Of a stretch of 64,000 nucleotides of DNA, positions 18,840 through 26,073 are shown piece after piece. A program made the position numbers and the translations under genes. Position 1 is the stretch's first letter; each line of letters starts with the position of its first letter. This DNA comes from Blautia sp. XA-2221 (GTDB taxonomy: Bacteria > Bacillota > Clostridia > Lachnospirales > Lachnospiraceae). Where the stretch lies: the NCBI RefSeq assembly GCF_028767025.1, contig NZ_JAJQXX010000004.1:62001-126000 (forward strand), read 5' to 3'. The notes beneath the pieces were generated by a model. It made no database searches, had not been told where the DNA came from, and worked only from the letters and a program-made list of their open reading frames with translations.

Positions 18840-18852
18840 TTTGATTATCAAA
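18840..18852. promoter_or_regulatory. FabT-like operator
   Basis: TTTGATTATCAAA is a perfect 6-1-6 palindrome that touches the -10 box and covers the expected start site of the fabH operon. It matches the TTTGA-N-TCAAA form known for FabT, the MarR-family fatty-acid repressor of streptococci. No fabT gene is adjacent, so the regulator is inferred. Confidence 0.55.
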
Positions 18853-18880
18853 GTATAATCCTGTAACTAAGGATTGTCAA
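18852..18880 (-). promoter_or_regulatory. Sigma-A promoter of the fatty-acid operon
   Basis: On the minus strand a perfect TTGACA (18880-18875), a 17-base spacer and TATACT (18857-18852), 86 bases before fabH. The spacer carries a second dyad, AATCCT-N7-AGGATT. Confidence 0.85.
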
Positions 18881-18929
18881 GAAAAAAATAAAAGACGCTG
18901 CAGAATATTTATATCTTATCCACAGCGTC
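18881..18929 (-). terminator. Terminator of the feo gene
   Basis: GACGCTG and CAGCGTC arms (18894-18900, 18923-18929), followed on the minus strand by a run of T's (18881-18893). It ends immediately before the fabH promoter. Confidence 0.75.
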
Positions 18930-18984
18930 ATGCATTTCAATTATTCTGTTTTTATTTCAGGCGATCATCCTGCCTGTATTTCTG

Positions 18985-21336
18985 TCAGACAAAAATTCCT
19001 CCTATCAGATAAACCCCAAAAGCGGCGATCCATGCGATCGCGCACTGTCCGATCACAACACCTGCTGCCCATTTTCCGCCCAGTTCTCGCTTTATGGCTG
19101 CTATAGCTGCCACGCACGGTGTATAAAGCAGGCAGAATACCAGAAGACTTGCTGCTGCCAGAGGCGTAATAGCTGCAAGAAGAGCTTCTGTACTTCCAAA
19201 AAGAACAGAAAGTGTGGAAACAACGCTTTCTTTTGCCATAAATCCGGTAATCAGAGCAGTAGATATCCTCCAGTCTCCAAATCCCATAGGCTGGAAAATC
19301 GGAGCCGCAACACTTGCCACCATAGCAAGAATACTGTCTTTTGAATCTGTTACAACATTCAGATGAATATCAAAGGTCTGTAAAAACCAGATTACAAGAG
19401 TCGCAATAAAAATAACTGTAAACGCTCTCTGTAAAAAGTCTTTTGCCTTATCCCACAGCAAATGTCCTACGTTTTTTACTCCCGGCATACGGTAGTTGGG
19501 AAGCTCCATAACAAAGGGAACTGCCTCTCCGCTGAACATGGTACGGCGCAGCAGAAGCGCCATAAGAATACCCATAACAATGCCGCCAAAATACAGAAGA
19601 ATCATGACCAATGCACTGTTTTCCGGGAAGAAAGCCGCTGCAAAAAACGCATAAATGGGAAGCTTTGCAGAACAGCTCATAAATGGAGTAAGAAGAATCG
19701 TCATTCTTCTGTCACGTTCTGAGGGAAGGGTTCTGCTTGCCATAACTCCGGGTACGGTGCAGCCAAATCCGATCAGCATAGGCACAATGCTCCGTCCTGA
19801 AAGTCCGATCTTTCGTAACAGCTTATCCATTACAAATGCAACTCTTGCCATATATCCGCTGTCCTCCAGAAGAGACAGGAAAAAGAACAGAGTCACAATA
19901 ACAGGAAGAAAACTCAGCACGCTTCCCACACCATTAAAAATACCGTCCATCACAAGAGAATGAAGCACGCTGTTTACATGAGCCGCTGTCATAAGCTGAT
20001 CGACCGCTCCACTGAGAGTTTCTATCCCCAAATCAAGAATACTGGAAAGAAACGCTCCGATCACTCCAAAGGTCAGGTAAAAAACAAGTGCCATGATTCC
20101 CACAAAGCAGGGAATTGCCGTGTATTTTCCAGTAAGTATCCTGTCTATTTTTGTACTCCTGATATGTTCCTTACTCTCTTTGGGCTTGATCACTGTTTCA
20201 TCGCAGATTTTTTCAATAAAGTCAAAACGCATATGCGCGATTGCCGCTGCACGGTCAAGTCCGCGTTCGCTTTCCATCTGCTTTACAATGTGTTCCAGCA
20301 TCTCCTTTTCATTCTGGTCAAGCTTCAGTTTTTCAAGGATCAGCTGATCTCCCTCAGCAAGCTTGGCTGCCGCAAAACGTACCGGAATCCCCACATCCTG
20401 AGCATGATCTTCGATCAGATGCATGATCGCATGAAGACATCTGTGGACAGCTCCACCGTCATCATCCGCATCGCAGAAGTCTATTTTTTCCGGTTTTTCC
20501 TGATATTTTGCCACATGAACCGCATGGGCTACCAGCTCATCTATTCCCTCATTTTTTGCTGCGGAAATAGGAACTACAGGGATTCCCAGCATTTCCTCCA
20601 TCCGGTTGATAATAATCGAACCGCCGTTTTCTCTGACCTCATCCATCATATTCAGGGCAAGGACCATAGGGATATCCAGCTCCATCAGCTGCATGGTAAG
20701 GTAAAGATTACGTTCAATATTTGTAGCGTCTACAATATTGATGATTCCTCTTGGATGCTCATTCAGCACAAAATTTCTTGTTACAATTTCCTCACTGGAG
20801 TACGGAGACATGGAATAAATTCCGGGCAGATCTGTCACAAGAGTATTGTTTTTTCCACGAATAGATCCATCCTTTCTGTCCACAGTCACACCCGGGAAAT
20901 TTCCTACATGCTGGCTGGATCCGGTAAGCTGATTAAACAGTGTTGTCTTTCCGCAGTTCTGATTTCCCGCTAACGCAAAGGTAAGTATTTCGCTGTCCGG
21001 AAGAGGATTTTCTGTTTTTTTAAAATGATATTTTCCACCCTCTCCCAGACCAGGGTGTGGAATAGAATGGCTGTCCTCTTTCTTTGATACTTCTTTTTTT
21101 GTTCCTGCATCTCTTACGTTTTCTATTTCAATTTTATCCGCATCAGCAAGACGAAGTGTAAGCTCATAACTGTGGATACGAAGTTCCATGGGATCTCCCA
21201 TTGGCGCATATTTCACCATAGTTACATCTCCTTTTGGGATCAGTCCCATGTCCAGGAAATGCTGTCTGAGAGCCCCCTCTCCGCCTACAGAACGTATTGT
21301 TGCCGTCTTTCCGATCGGCAGATCTTTTAACGTCAT
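18985..21336 (-). CDS. feoB: Ferrous iron transporter, FeoA-FeoB fusion
   Basis: 783 residues. Residues 1 to about 73 (MTLKDLPIGKTATI...LRLADADKIEIE) are a FeoA SH3-like domain. A charged linker of about 45 residues follows. The FeoB GTPase domain starts near residue 120 with the P-loop GNQNCGKTTLFNQLTG, G2 VGNFPGVTVDRK, G3 DLPGIYS and G4 LNMMDE. The C-terminal half has the FeoB core with many membrane helices and the Gly/Cys motifs GFGCTVPGVMASR and LYTPCVAAIAAIKRE. It imports Fe(II) across the cytoplasmic membrane, as expected for an anaerobe. FeoA and FeoB are usually separate; here they are one chain. No feoC-like gene follows. A metal-regulator-like dyad overlaps its promoter. Confidence 0.94.
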   Translation of the reverse strand: MTLKDLPIGKTATIRSVGGEGALRQHFLDMGLIPKGDVTMVKYAPMGDPMELRIHSYELTLRLADADKIEIENVRDAGTKKEVSKKEDSHSIPHPGLGEGGKYHFKKTENPLPDSEILTFALAGNQNCGKTTLFNQLTGSSQHVGNFPGVTVDRKDGSIRGKNNTLVTDLPGIYSMSPYSSEEIVTRNFVLNEHPRGIINIVDATNIERNLYLTMQLMELDIPMVLALNMMDEVRENGGSIIINRMEEMLGIPVVPISAAKNEGIDELVAHAVHVAKYQEKPEKIDFCDADDDGGAVHRCLHAIMHLIEDHAQDVGIPVRFAAAKLAEGDQLILEKLKLDQNEKEMLEHIVKQMESERGLDRAAAIAHMRFDFIEKICDETVIKPKESKEHIRSTKIDRILTGKYTAIPCFVGIMALVFYLTFGVIGAFLSSILDLGIETLSGAVDQLMTAAHVNSVLHSLVMDGIFNGVGSVLSFLPVIVTLFFFLSLLEDSGYMARVAFVMDKLLRKIGLSGRSIVPMLIGFGCTVPGVMASRTLPSERDRRMTILLTPFMSCSAKLPIYAFFAAAFFPENSALVMILLYFGGIVMGILMALLLRRTMFSGEAVPFVMELPNYRMPGVKNVGHLLWDKAKDFLQRAFTVIFIATLVIWFLQTFDIHLNVVTDSKDSILAMVASVAAPIFQPMGFGDWRISTALITGFMAKESVVSTLSVLFGSTEALLAAITPLAAASLLVFCLLYTPCVAAIAAIKRELGGKWAAGVVIGQCAIAWIAAFGVYLIGGIFV

Positions 21337-21372
21337 CTGGCTCTTCCTCTTTTCATTTCATAATCTTTATTG

Positions 21373-21398
21373 TTTGTCATAAAAAACTTTATGACAAA
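21373..21398. promoter_or_regulatory. Long operator dyad at the feo promoter
   Basis: Perfect 11-bp arms TTTGTCATAAA and TTTATGACAAA with a 4-base centre. It covers the -10 box. A third half-site (TGACAAA on the minus strand) forms the -35 region. A Fur or DtxR-type metalloregulator is the natural candidate, but the bases match no classic Fur box well. Confidence 0.6.
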
Positions 21399-21414
21399 TA
21401 TCGCGGTTTGTCAA
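21386..21414 (-). promoter_or_regulatory. Promoter of the feo gene
   Basis: On the minus strand TTGACA (21414-21409), a 17-base spacer and TAAAGT (21391-21386), 49 bases before the start codon. The dyad listed separately overlaps the -10 box. Confidence 0.65.
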
Positions 21415-21417
21415 TAG

Positions 21418-21668
21418 AAAACCCTCTGTTTCGACGGATTATTTCAGATTATTATCACTGTTCAAGACCCTCACAGCAACCCGCTCAAAATGTATTTTCT
21501 ATCACATTCGGTGATGGGATTTTGCCCTGTATAACGCAGAATTTTGACAGAATGACCAATGAATTTTTCTGTTTCAGGCTTTATAATAAATCCCATATTA
21601 CAATAAAGCCGATACCGGTCCAACGGCTTTCGGCAGGAAGTAATTTACATTAACTGAGGAGGACGATT
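21418..21668. other. Intergenic region between feo and alpha-glucosidase genes
   Basis: No gene is seen in these 251 bases. TATAAT at 21582-21587 is the best -10 for the plus-strand alpha-glucosidase gene, but no convincing -35 stands at 16-18 bases. A hairpin with arms AAAGCCG and CGGCTTT lies in the expected leader at about 21606-21632. Confidence 0.4.
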
Positions 21669-23336
21669 ATGAAACGTAAATGGTGGCACGATAAAGTTGC
21701 CTATCAGATTTACCCCAAAAGCTTTTTTGATTCCAATGGCGATGGGATCGGAGATATTCCGGGTATTATATCAAAGCTTGACTATCTGAAAGATCTTGGA
21801 GTGGACATTGTATGGATTTCTCCCTGCTACCCTTCCCCCATGGCAGATCAGGGTTATGATATTTCAGATTATTACAATATCCACCCTGCTTTCGGTACCC
21901 TGGATGATATGGACAGACTTCTGAATGAAGCCAGAAAGAGAGATATGTATATTCTTCTGGATCTTGTTGTCAATCACTGCTCTGACGAACATGAATGGTT
22001 TGAAAAAGCCTGTGCAGATCCCGATGGAAAATACAGCAATTTCTTCTACATTGAGAACAGAAAAGAAGGACAGCTTCCCTGTAACTGGCGCAGCTATTTT
22101 GGCGGCTCTGTATGGGAGACACTTCCCGGACATCCTGACAAACAGTACCTGCATCTTTTCCACAGAAAACAGCCGGATCTTAACTGGGAAAATCCTGAAG
22201 TGCGGGAAGAAGTTTACAGAAATATCAACTGGTGGCTGGACCGCGGTCTGAGCGGTTTCCGTATTGACGCCATTATCAATATCAAGAAAAAACTTCCTTT
22301 CAAAGATTATACTCCCGACCGTGAAGACGGGCTTTGCTCAACTGACAATATGCTTGCAGAAGCCCAGGGCGTAGGAGAATTTCTGGGCGAAATGAGGGAT
22401 CGCACTTTTGGACCTCATGAGGCTTTTTCTGTCGGTGAAGTATTTAATGAAAAAGATGAAGAGCTTCCTGATTTTATTGGAGATAACGGATACTTCTCCA
22501 GTATGTTTGACTTTGCTCCTGTTGTTTTCGGCGCAAGCAGCAAAGGCTGGTACGACCGTAAAACAATCACTCCAGATGATTATAAACACTGCTGTTTCCA
22601 CTCTCAAAAACGTGTGGGAGACATTGGATTCCTCTCAAATATAATTGAAAATCATGACGAACCAAGAGGTGTCAGCCATTATATTCCAGAAGGCGAGGTA
22701 AGCATTTACAGCAAAAAAATGCTTGCTGTCATGTATTTTATGCTGAGAGGACTGCCTTTTATTTATCAGGGACAGGAGATCGGAATGGAAAACATGAAGT
22801 TTTCCTCTATTGATCAGATTGATGATATCAGCACCATTGACGAATACCATGTGGCGCTGAAAGCAGGCTGTTCCGAAGAAGAAGCTCTGAAATGTATTTC
22901 CATTTACAGCCGGGATAATGCACGTACGCCAATGCAGTGGGACTGCACGGAAAATGCCGGTTTTACCTCCGGTACCCCATGGCTTTCCGTGAATCCAAAT
23001 TACCACGAGATCAACGTAAGATCACAGCAGAATGATCCTGATTCTCTGCTGTCCTTTTATAAAAAACTGACTGCTCTACGCAAAGATCCGGCCTATAAAG
23101 AAACCATTGTCTACGGCGATCTGATCCCCTATTTGGAAGACCGTCATAACCTGATGGCATATTTCCGAAAGGGTGAAAAAACGCTGCTCATTCTTGGAAA
23201 CTTCCAGACAGAATCTCAGGATGTTCCCCTTCCGGGTCAGTGCAAAAAAGTACTTCTGAACAATTATCCTGATGCAGATATCTCCGAAAACATCCTGCAT
23301 TTAAAGAATTATCAGGCTGTGATCCTAGAACTGTAA
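21669..23336 (+). CDS. GH13 alpha-glucosidase (oligo-1,6-glucosidase group)
   Basis: 555 residues. Starts KWWHDKVAYQIYPKSFFDSNGDGIGDIPG in the manner of GH13 subfamily 31. Conserved region I is DLVVNHCSDEH. The nucleophile is Asp200 in GFRIDAI, the acid/base Glu257 in SVGEVFN and the stabiliser Asp330 in IENHDEPR. No signal peptide, so it should be cytoplasmic, hydrolysing imported malto- or isomalto-oligosaccharides or sucrose-like disaccharides. The residue after the nucleophile, which is Val in isomaltases and Thr in maltases, is Ala here, so linkage preference cannot be called. GAGGAGG precedes the ATG. It is monocistronic and ends at a terminator shared with the convergent dus gene. Confidence 0.93.
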   Translation: MKRKWWHDKVAYQIYPKSFFDSNGDGIGDIPGIISKLDYLKDLGVDIVWISPCYPSPMADQGYDISDYYNIHPAFGTLDDMDRLLNEARKRDMYILLDLVVNHCSDEHEWFEKACADPDGKYSNFFYIENRKEGQLPCNWRSYFGGSVWETLPGHPDKQYLHLFHRKQPDLNWENPEVREEVYRNINWWLDRGLSGFRIDAIINIKKKLPFKDYTPDREDGLCSTDNMLAEAQGVGEFLGEMRDRTFGPHEAFSVGEVFNEKDEELPDFIGDNGYFSSMFDFAPVVFGASSKGWYDRKTITPDDYKHCCFHSQKRVGDIGFLSNIIENHDEPRGVSHYIPEGEVSIYSKKMLAVMYFMLRGLPFIYQGQEIGMENMKFSSIDQIDDISTIDEYHVALKAGCSEEEALKCISIYSRDNARTPMQWDCTENAGFTSGTPWLSVNPNYHEINVRSQQNDPDSLLSFYKKLTALRKDPAYKETIVYGDLIPYLEDRHNLMAYFRKGEKTLLILGNFQTESQDVPLPGQCKKVLLNNYPDADISENILHLKNYQAVILEL

Positions 23337-23415
23337 AAACGTAAAAAAGGCTGCAAACGCAGTAACAAAACGGGATTCATCTGCCCACCAGCTTGGCATA
23401 GATTCTTTTATAAAA

Positions 23416-23455
23416 CGCCTCATTTCCATCCCATGATCAGGACAGAAATGAGGCG
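23416..23455. terminator. Bidirectional terminator between alpha-glucosidase and dus genes
   Basis: Perfect 11-bp arms CGCCTCATTTC and GAAATGAGGCG with an 18-base loop, between convergent genes. The minus-strand side ends in TTTT. Confidence 0.7.
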
Positions 23456-23457
23456 CT

Positions 23458-24399
23458 TTAAATCAAATCCTGCTCCCGGAACAGATTTCCAACCCAGATC
23501 CTGTATTCACTGATATGCTGAGACTTTCGGATTTTTTTCATATAGCGTTCCGGATTTGTAAATGAAGTTCCAAGATATGCCCATAGTTCCTTCATTTTAT
23601 ATAAAGTATTTCTGTCTCCGGACATATAATCCATATATCCCTTTAAAAGCTCCTCGTGAAATTCAAAAAGCTCCTCTTTATACTGGCTGCTGTCTTTTTG
23701 ATCCTCGTTCCGGATTTCCTCTGCCAGCCACGGTTTTCTCAGAATTCCCCTTCCGATCATAATCTTTTCCGTACCGGAAAAACTCTGCACAACCTTCTCA
23801 TAATCTTCTTTGCTTGCAATATCTCCATTATAACAAAGAGAATGACGGCTGCTTTCCTCCGCCTTTTTAAAAGCATCCCAGTGAATCGTGTTCTTCTTAT
23901 ACTGATCTGTTTTCAGTCTGGGATGTATAATAAGCTCCTCCAATGGATATTTTTCAAAAATTTTCAGTATCTGAGGCCACTCCTCCTCATCCTCCACTCC
24001 AATTCTTGTTTTTATGGAAATAGTCATTGGACAGGACTCAAAAATCTCTTCCAGGAAACGGTCCAGTTCCTTGGGAAGCGCCAGAAAACCGGAGCCTCTG
24101 TTTCTTGATGTGACTGTAGGAGAGGGACAACCCAGATTCAGGTTTACCTTATCATATCCATACTGTCTGATTTCCTTTGCAATCGCAAGAAAATCCTCCG
24201 CCCGGTTCGTCAATATCTGAGGGATCAGCTCCATTCCTTCATTATTTTCCGGAAGAATATCCCTGATCTCCTTCTGATTCAGACGCCTGCTCATAATAAA
24301 CGGAGCAAAATAACGATCCATATTCCCAAAACATTTATGATACGCTTTCCGGTAAATATATCCGGTGATCCCTTCCATAGGTGCCATATAAAACTGCAT
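23458..24399 (-). CDS. tRNA-dihydrouridine synthase family protein
   Basis: 313 residues. A TIM-barrel flavoenzyme of the Dus family: MQFYMAPMEGITGYIYRKAY at the start, the Dus loop VNLNLGCPSPTVTSRNRGSGFLALP near residue 95-118, TISIKTRIGVEDEEEW, LIIHPRLKTDQY and NGDIASKEDY, then the FMN phosphate loop MIGRGILRKPW. These enzymes reduce specific uridines in tRNA using FMN and NADPH. The usual Lys-Gly-Ala-Gly stretch of DusB is RNRGSG here, so it is a divergent member and target position is unknown. Monocistronic. Confidence 0.88.
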   Translation of the reverse strand: MQFYMAPMEGITGYIYRKAYHKCFGNMDRYFAPFIMSRRLNQKEIRDILPENNEGMELIPQILTNRAEDFLAIAKEIRQYGYDKVNLNLGCPSPTVTSRNRGSGFLALPKELDRFLEEIFESCPMTISIKTRIGVEDEEEWPQILKIFEKYPLEELIIHPRLKTDQYKKNTIHWDAFKKAEESSRHSLCYNGDIASKEDYEKVVQSFSGTEKIMIGRGILRKPWLAEEIRNEDQKDSSQYKEELFEFHEELLKGYMDYMSGDRNTLYKMKELWAYLGTSFTNPERYMKKIRKSQHISEYRIWVGNLFREQDLI

Positions 24400-24523
24400 A
24401 TATCAAATTCCTTATCTGTGATTTATTTTTTACAGTCTGTATTATATCGTTTTGTACGGGTTATGGCAATCCATGTGCTGTTTATTTACGATACTACTCT
24501 GTCTCCAGGCTTCTAAAAATCAT

Positions 24524-24552
24524 TTGCATTATTCCATTTTCTGCTCTATAAT
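24524..24552 (+). promoter_or_regulatory. Promoter of the antitoxin RNA
   Basis: TTGCAT (24524-24529), a 17-base spacer and a perfect TATAAT (24547-24552). It would start a short plus-strand RNA at about 24559. Confidence 0.75.
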
Positions 24553-24558
24553 ATGTTT

Positions 24559-24655
24559 AAAGGAATAACCGCCCACAAGGGGTTGACCTGTTTAAAAGTG
24601 TACATAGAAAATGCCACCCTAAACTCGCCAAAGTTCTGAGGGTGGTTTTTCTATG
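24559..24655 (+). ncRNA. Antitoxin RNA of a type I toxin-antitoxin system
   Basis: A transcript of about 95 nt runs from the strong promoter to a terminator hairpin with arms CATAGAAAA and CCACCCT paired with AGGGTGG and TTTTCTATG (24603-24655). It contains no start codon with a ribosome site. It converges on the toxin gene read from the other strand and shares the terminator region with it, so the 3' ends of the two RNAs would be complementary. This is the layout of Fst/par-type and BsrG/TxpA-type type I systems. The 5' part holds GGAATAACCG, which also occurs in the toxin RNA. Confidence 0.65.
24603..24655. terminator. Shared terminator of the toxin and antitoxin RNAs
   Basis: Outer arms CATAGAAAA/TTTTCTATG and inner arms CCACCCT/AGGGTGG form one long hairpin with T-runs on both strands. 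Confidence 0.75.
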
Positions 24656-24665
24656 CTCTAAATCA

Positions 24666-24752
24666 TTAGCGACAGAACGTAAAAACGAATGTCAGTAATG
24701 CAAGAATGAACATTCCAAAAGCCATAAGGTCTTTAAAATCAAAATGTTTCAT
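24666..24752 (-). CDS. Small hydrophobic type I toxin (holin-like/Fst-like)
   Basis: 28 residues from the ATG at 24752, too short for ordinary gene callers. It reads MKHFDFKDLMAFGMFI, then a run of Leu, Phe, Val and Thr, then Cys-Arg. One membrane helix fills residues 10-27. The (F/D)KDLMAFGMFILALLTF pattern is that of the Firmicute 'putative holin-like toxin' family. GGGGGTGGTG stands just before the ATG. An in-frame ATG five codons upstream would give a 33-residue form, but it lacks a site. Expressed without the antitoxin such peptides damage the membrane. Its own promoter is at 24821-24850. Confidence 0.8.
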   Translation of the reverse strand: MKHFDFKDLMAFGMFILALLTFVFTFCR

Positions 24753-24783
24753 CAGCACCACCCCCATTCTATGTAAGAATAGA

Positions 24784-24812
24784 GGTCATCCACCCTGTAA
24801 CACGGTTATTCC
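24784..24812 (-). repeat. Toxin-side copy of an inverted repeat shared with the antitoxin RNA
   Basis: The minus strand here begins GGAATAACCG and ends GGATGACC. The plus strand at 24562-24588 begins GGAATAACCG and ends GGTTGACC, with AGGG in the middle of both. Both RNAs therefore carry nearly the same 5' element rather than complementary ones. Confidence 0.7.
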
Positions 24813-24820
24813 ATTTCCAT

Positions 24821-24850
24821 ATCATAGCATATTCACATATTTTATTTCAA
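24821..24850 (-). promoter_or_regulatory. Promoter of the toxin mRNA
   Basis: On the minus strand TTGAAA (24850-24845), an 18-base spacer and TATGAT (24826-24821), giving a leader of about 60 nt before the toxin ATG. Confidence 0.6.
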
Positions 24851-24915
24851 CGTTTATTCTTCTTTATTCACCGCAAGTTTTTTACATTTTTCGACATTTT
24901 ATGCCACTGATATTG

Positions 24916-25302
24916 TTACATAATCTCCGTACGGAAAGCTTCCGCAATCCCGCTTAATCCATATCTGTCTGCCAGATCCTGGATTCCTGTCATGATTTCC
25001 TCCCGGCTGAAATTATGCTCCTCCAGAAACTCATCAGATTTTCCATTCAGGCTGTAATAAAACAGCAGTCCTGTTTTCAGTCTGCTCCTGTCTCCATCAC
25101 AGGTCATTTCATAAAGCTGATTCTCCGCCTCATCTATTTTTCCCTCTTCTATTAAGGCTATCAGCTCTTCAAGTTCCGCCCTCTCTTGCTCATCTTCAAT
25201 AACCGCAGGTGTCAGTTCCTGTGCATCCACCTGAAACAGCATTTTCATCACTGCACACACCATTTCCCGGATCTGTCTGAGTATGTAATCATCCTGAAGC
25301 AT
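24916..25302 (-). CDS. DUF6483 family protein
   Basis: 128 residues, predicted all-helical, acidic and cytoplasmic. It begins MLQDDYILRQIREMVCAVMKMLF, the pattern of the DUF6483 proteins common in Lachnospiraceae and related Clostridia, then ELEELIALIEEGKIDEAENQLYEM, which has the look of a TPR-like helical pair. No catalytic motif is seen. AAAGGAG precedes the ATG. Function unknown. It appears monocistronic, between the toxin-antitoxin locus and the divergent Hsp20 gene. Family naming is from memory of the motif. Confidence 0.7.
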   Translation of the reverse strand: MLQDDYILRQIREMVCAVMKMLFQVDAQELTPAVIEDEQERAELEELIALIEEGKIDEAENQLYEMTCDGDRSRLKTGLLFYYSLNGKSDEFLEEHNFSREEIMTGIQDLADRYGLSGIAEAFRTEIM

Positions 25303-25406
25303 AATGTAAACTCCTTTCAGCGTCTATGATAGTTTTTCATAGAGTATCATAAACACTGCCACTATTGCAACGTCTTACATCTGTTCACATATTTTTCACA
25401 AAATAA

Positions 25407-25433
25407 TTAGCACTCACCTCTTGACTCTGCTAA
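25407..25433. promoter_or_regulatory. CIRCE-like element (HrcA operator)
   Basis: TTAGCACTC, nine bases, then CTCTGCTAA. The left arm is a perfect CIRCE half; the right keeps TGCTAA of GAGTGCTAA, six of nine. Position and spacing fit HrcA control of the heat-shock gene downstream. Confidence 0.55.
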
Positions 25434-25449
25434 CAACAAGTGTTATATT
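25421..25449 (+). promoter_or_regulatory. Promoter of the Hsp20 gene
   Basis: TTGACT (25421-25426), a 17-base spacer and TATATT (25444-25449). The CIRCE-like element overlaps its -35 box. Confidence 0.75.
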
Positions 25450-25564
25450 ACAACTAGAACAAAGGAAGGGAAATAAAAAGATACAAAATCTTCAGTTTCC
25501 TGAAACCTCCCGGTTCCGTAATAAAACATATTAACATAGATAATAAAAAAAGGAGAGATGACTT

Positions 25565-26017
25565 ATGTTAATGCCTAGTATTTTTGGAGAAAACTTATTT
25601 GATGATGACTGGATGAATTTTGGATTCAATGATAACTTCTGGGGAAAGAAAAATCCATTATATGGAAAACATGCTCAGAACATGATGAAAACAGACATCC
25701 GTGAAAAAGACGACAGCTATGAACTTGATGTTGATCTGCCAGGCTTCAAAAAAGACGAGATCAAAGTTCAGCTTAAAGACGGTTATCTTACCTTATCAGC
25801 TGCCAAAGGTCTTGACAAAGACCATAAGGATAAAGAGGGAAATTACATCCGCAGAGAGCGTTATGCAGGCACTATGACCAGAAGCTTCTTTGTAGGTGAG
25901 GATGTTTCCCAGGAAGATATCCATGCAAAATATGAGGACGGCATCCTGAGACTTTCTGTACCAAAGAAAGCGCCAAAAAAAATAGAAAACACCAGCTATA
26001 TTTCAATTGAAGACTGA
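25565..26017 (+). CDS. Small heat-shock protein, Hsp20/alpha-crystallin
   Basis: 150 residues. Short Phe/Asp/Asn-rich N-terminus, then the alpha-crystallin domain from about residue 42: TDIREKDDSYELDVDLPGFKKDEIKVQLKDGYLTL, RRERYAGTMTRSFFVGEDV and the closing KYEDGILRLSVPKK, followed by a short tail. It is an ATP-independent holdase. GGAGAG precedes the ATG. It stands alone behind a CIRCE-like operator and ends at a strong terminator. The leader is about 115 bases. Confidence 0.95.
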   Translation: MLMPSIFGENLFDDDWMNFGFNDNFWGKKNPLYGKHAQNMMKTDIREKDDSYELDVDLPGFKKDEIKVQLKDGYLTLSAAKGLDKDHKDKEGNYIRRERYAGTMTRSFFVGEDVSQEDIHAKYEDGILRLSVPKKAPKKIENTSYISIED

Positions 26018-26040
26018 TGCTTTCATCTTCTCTTAATTCT

Positions 26041-26066
26041 CCGGGGTCTTTCAGACCCCGGTTTTT
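26041..26066. terminator. Terminator of the Hsp20 gene
   Basis: CCGGGGTC and GACCCCGG arms with a 5-base loop and TTTTT on the plus strand. Confidence 0.9.
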
Positions 26067-26073
26067 ATATACT

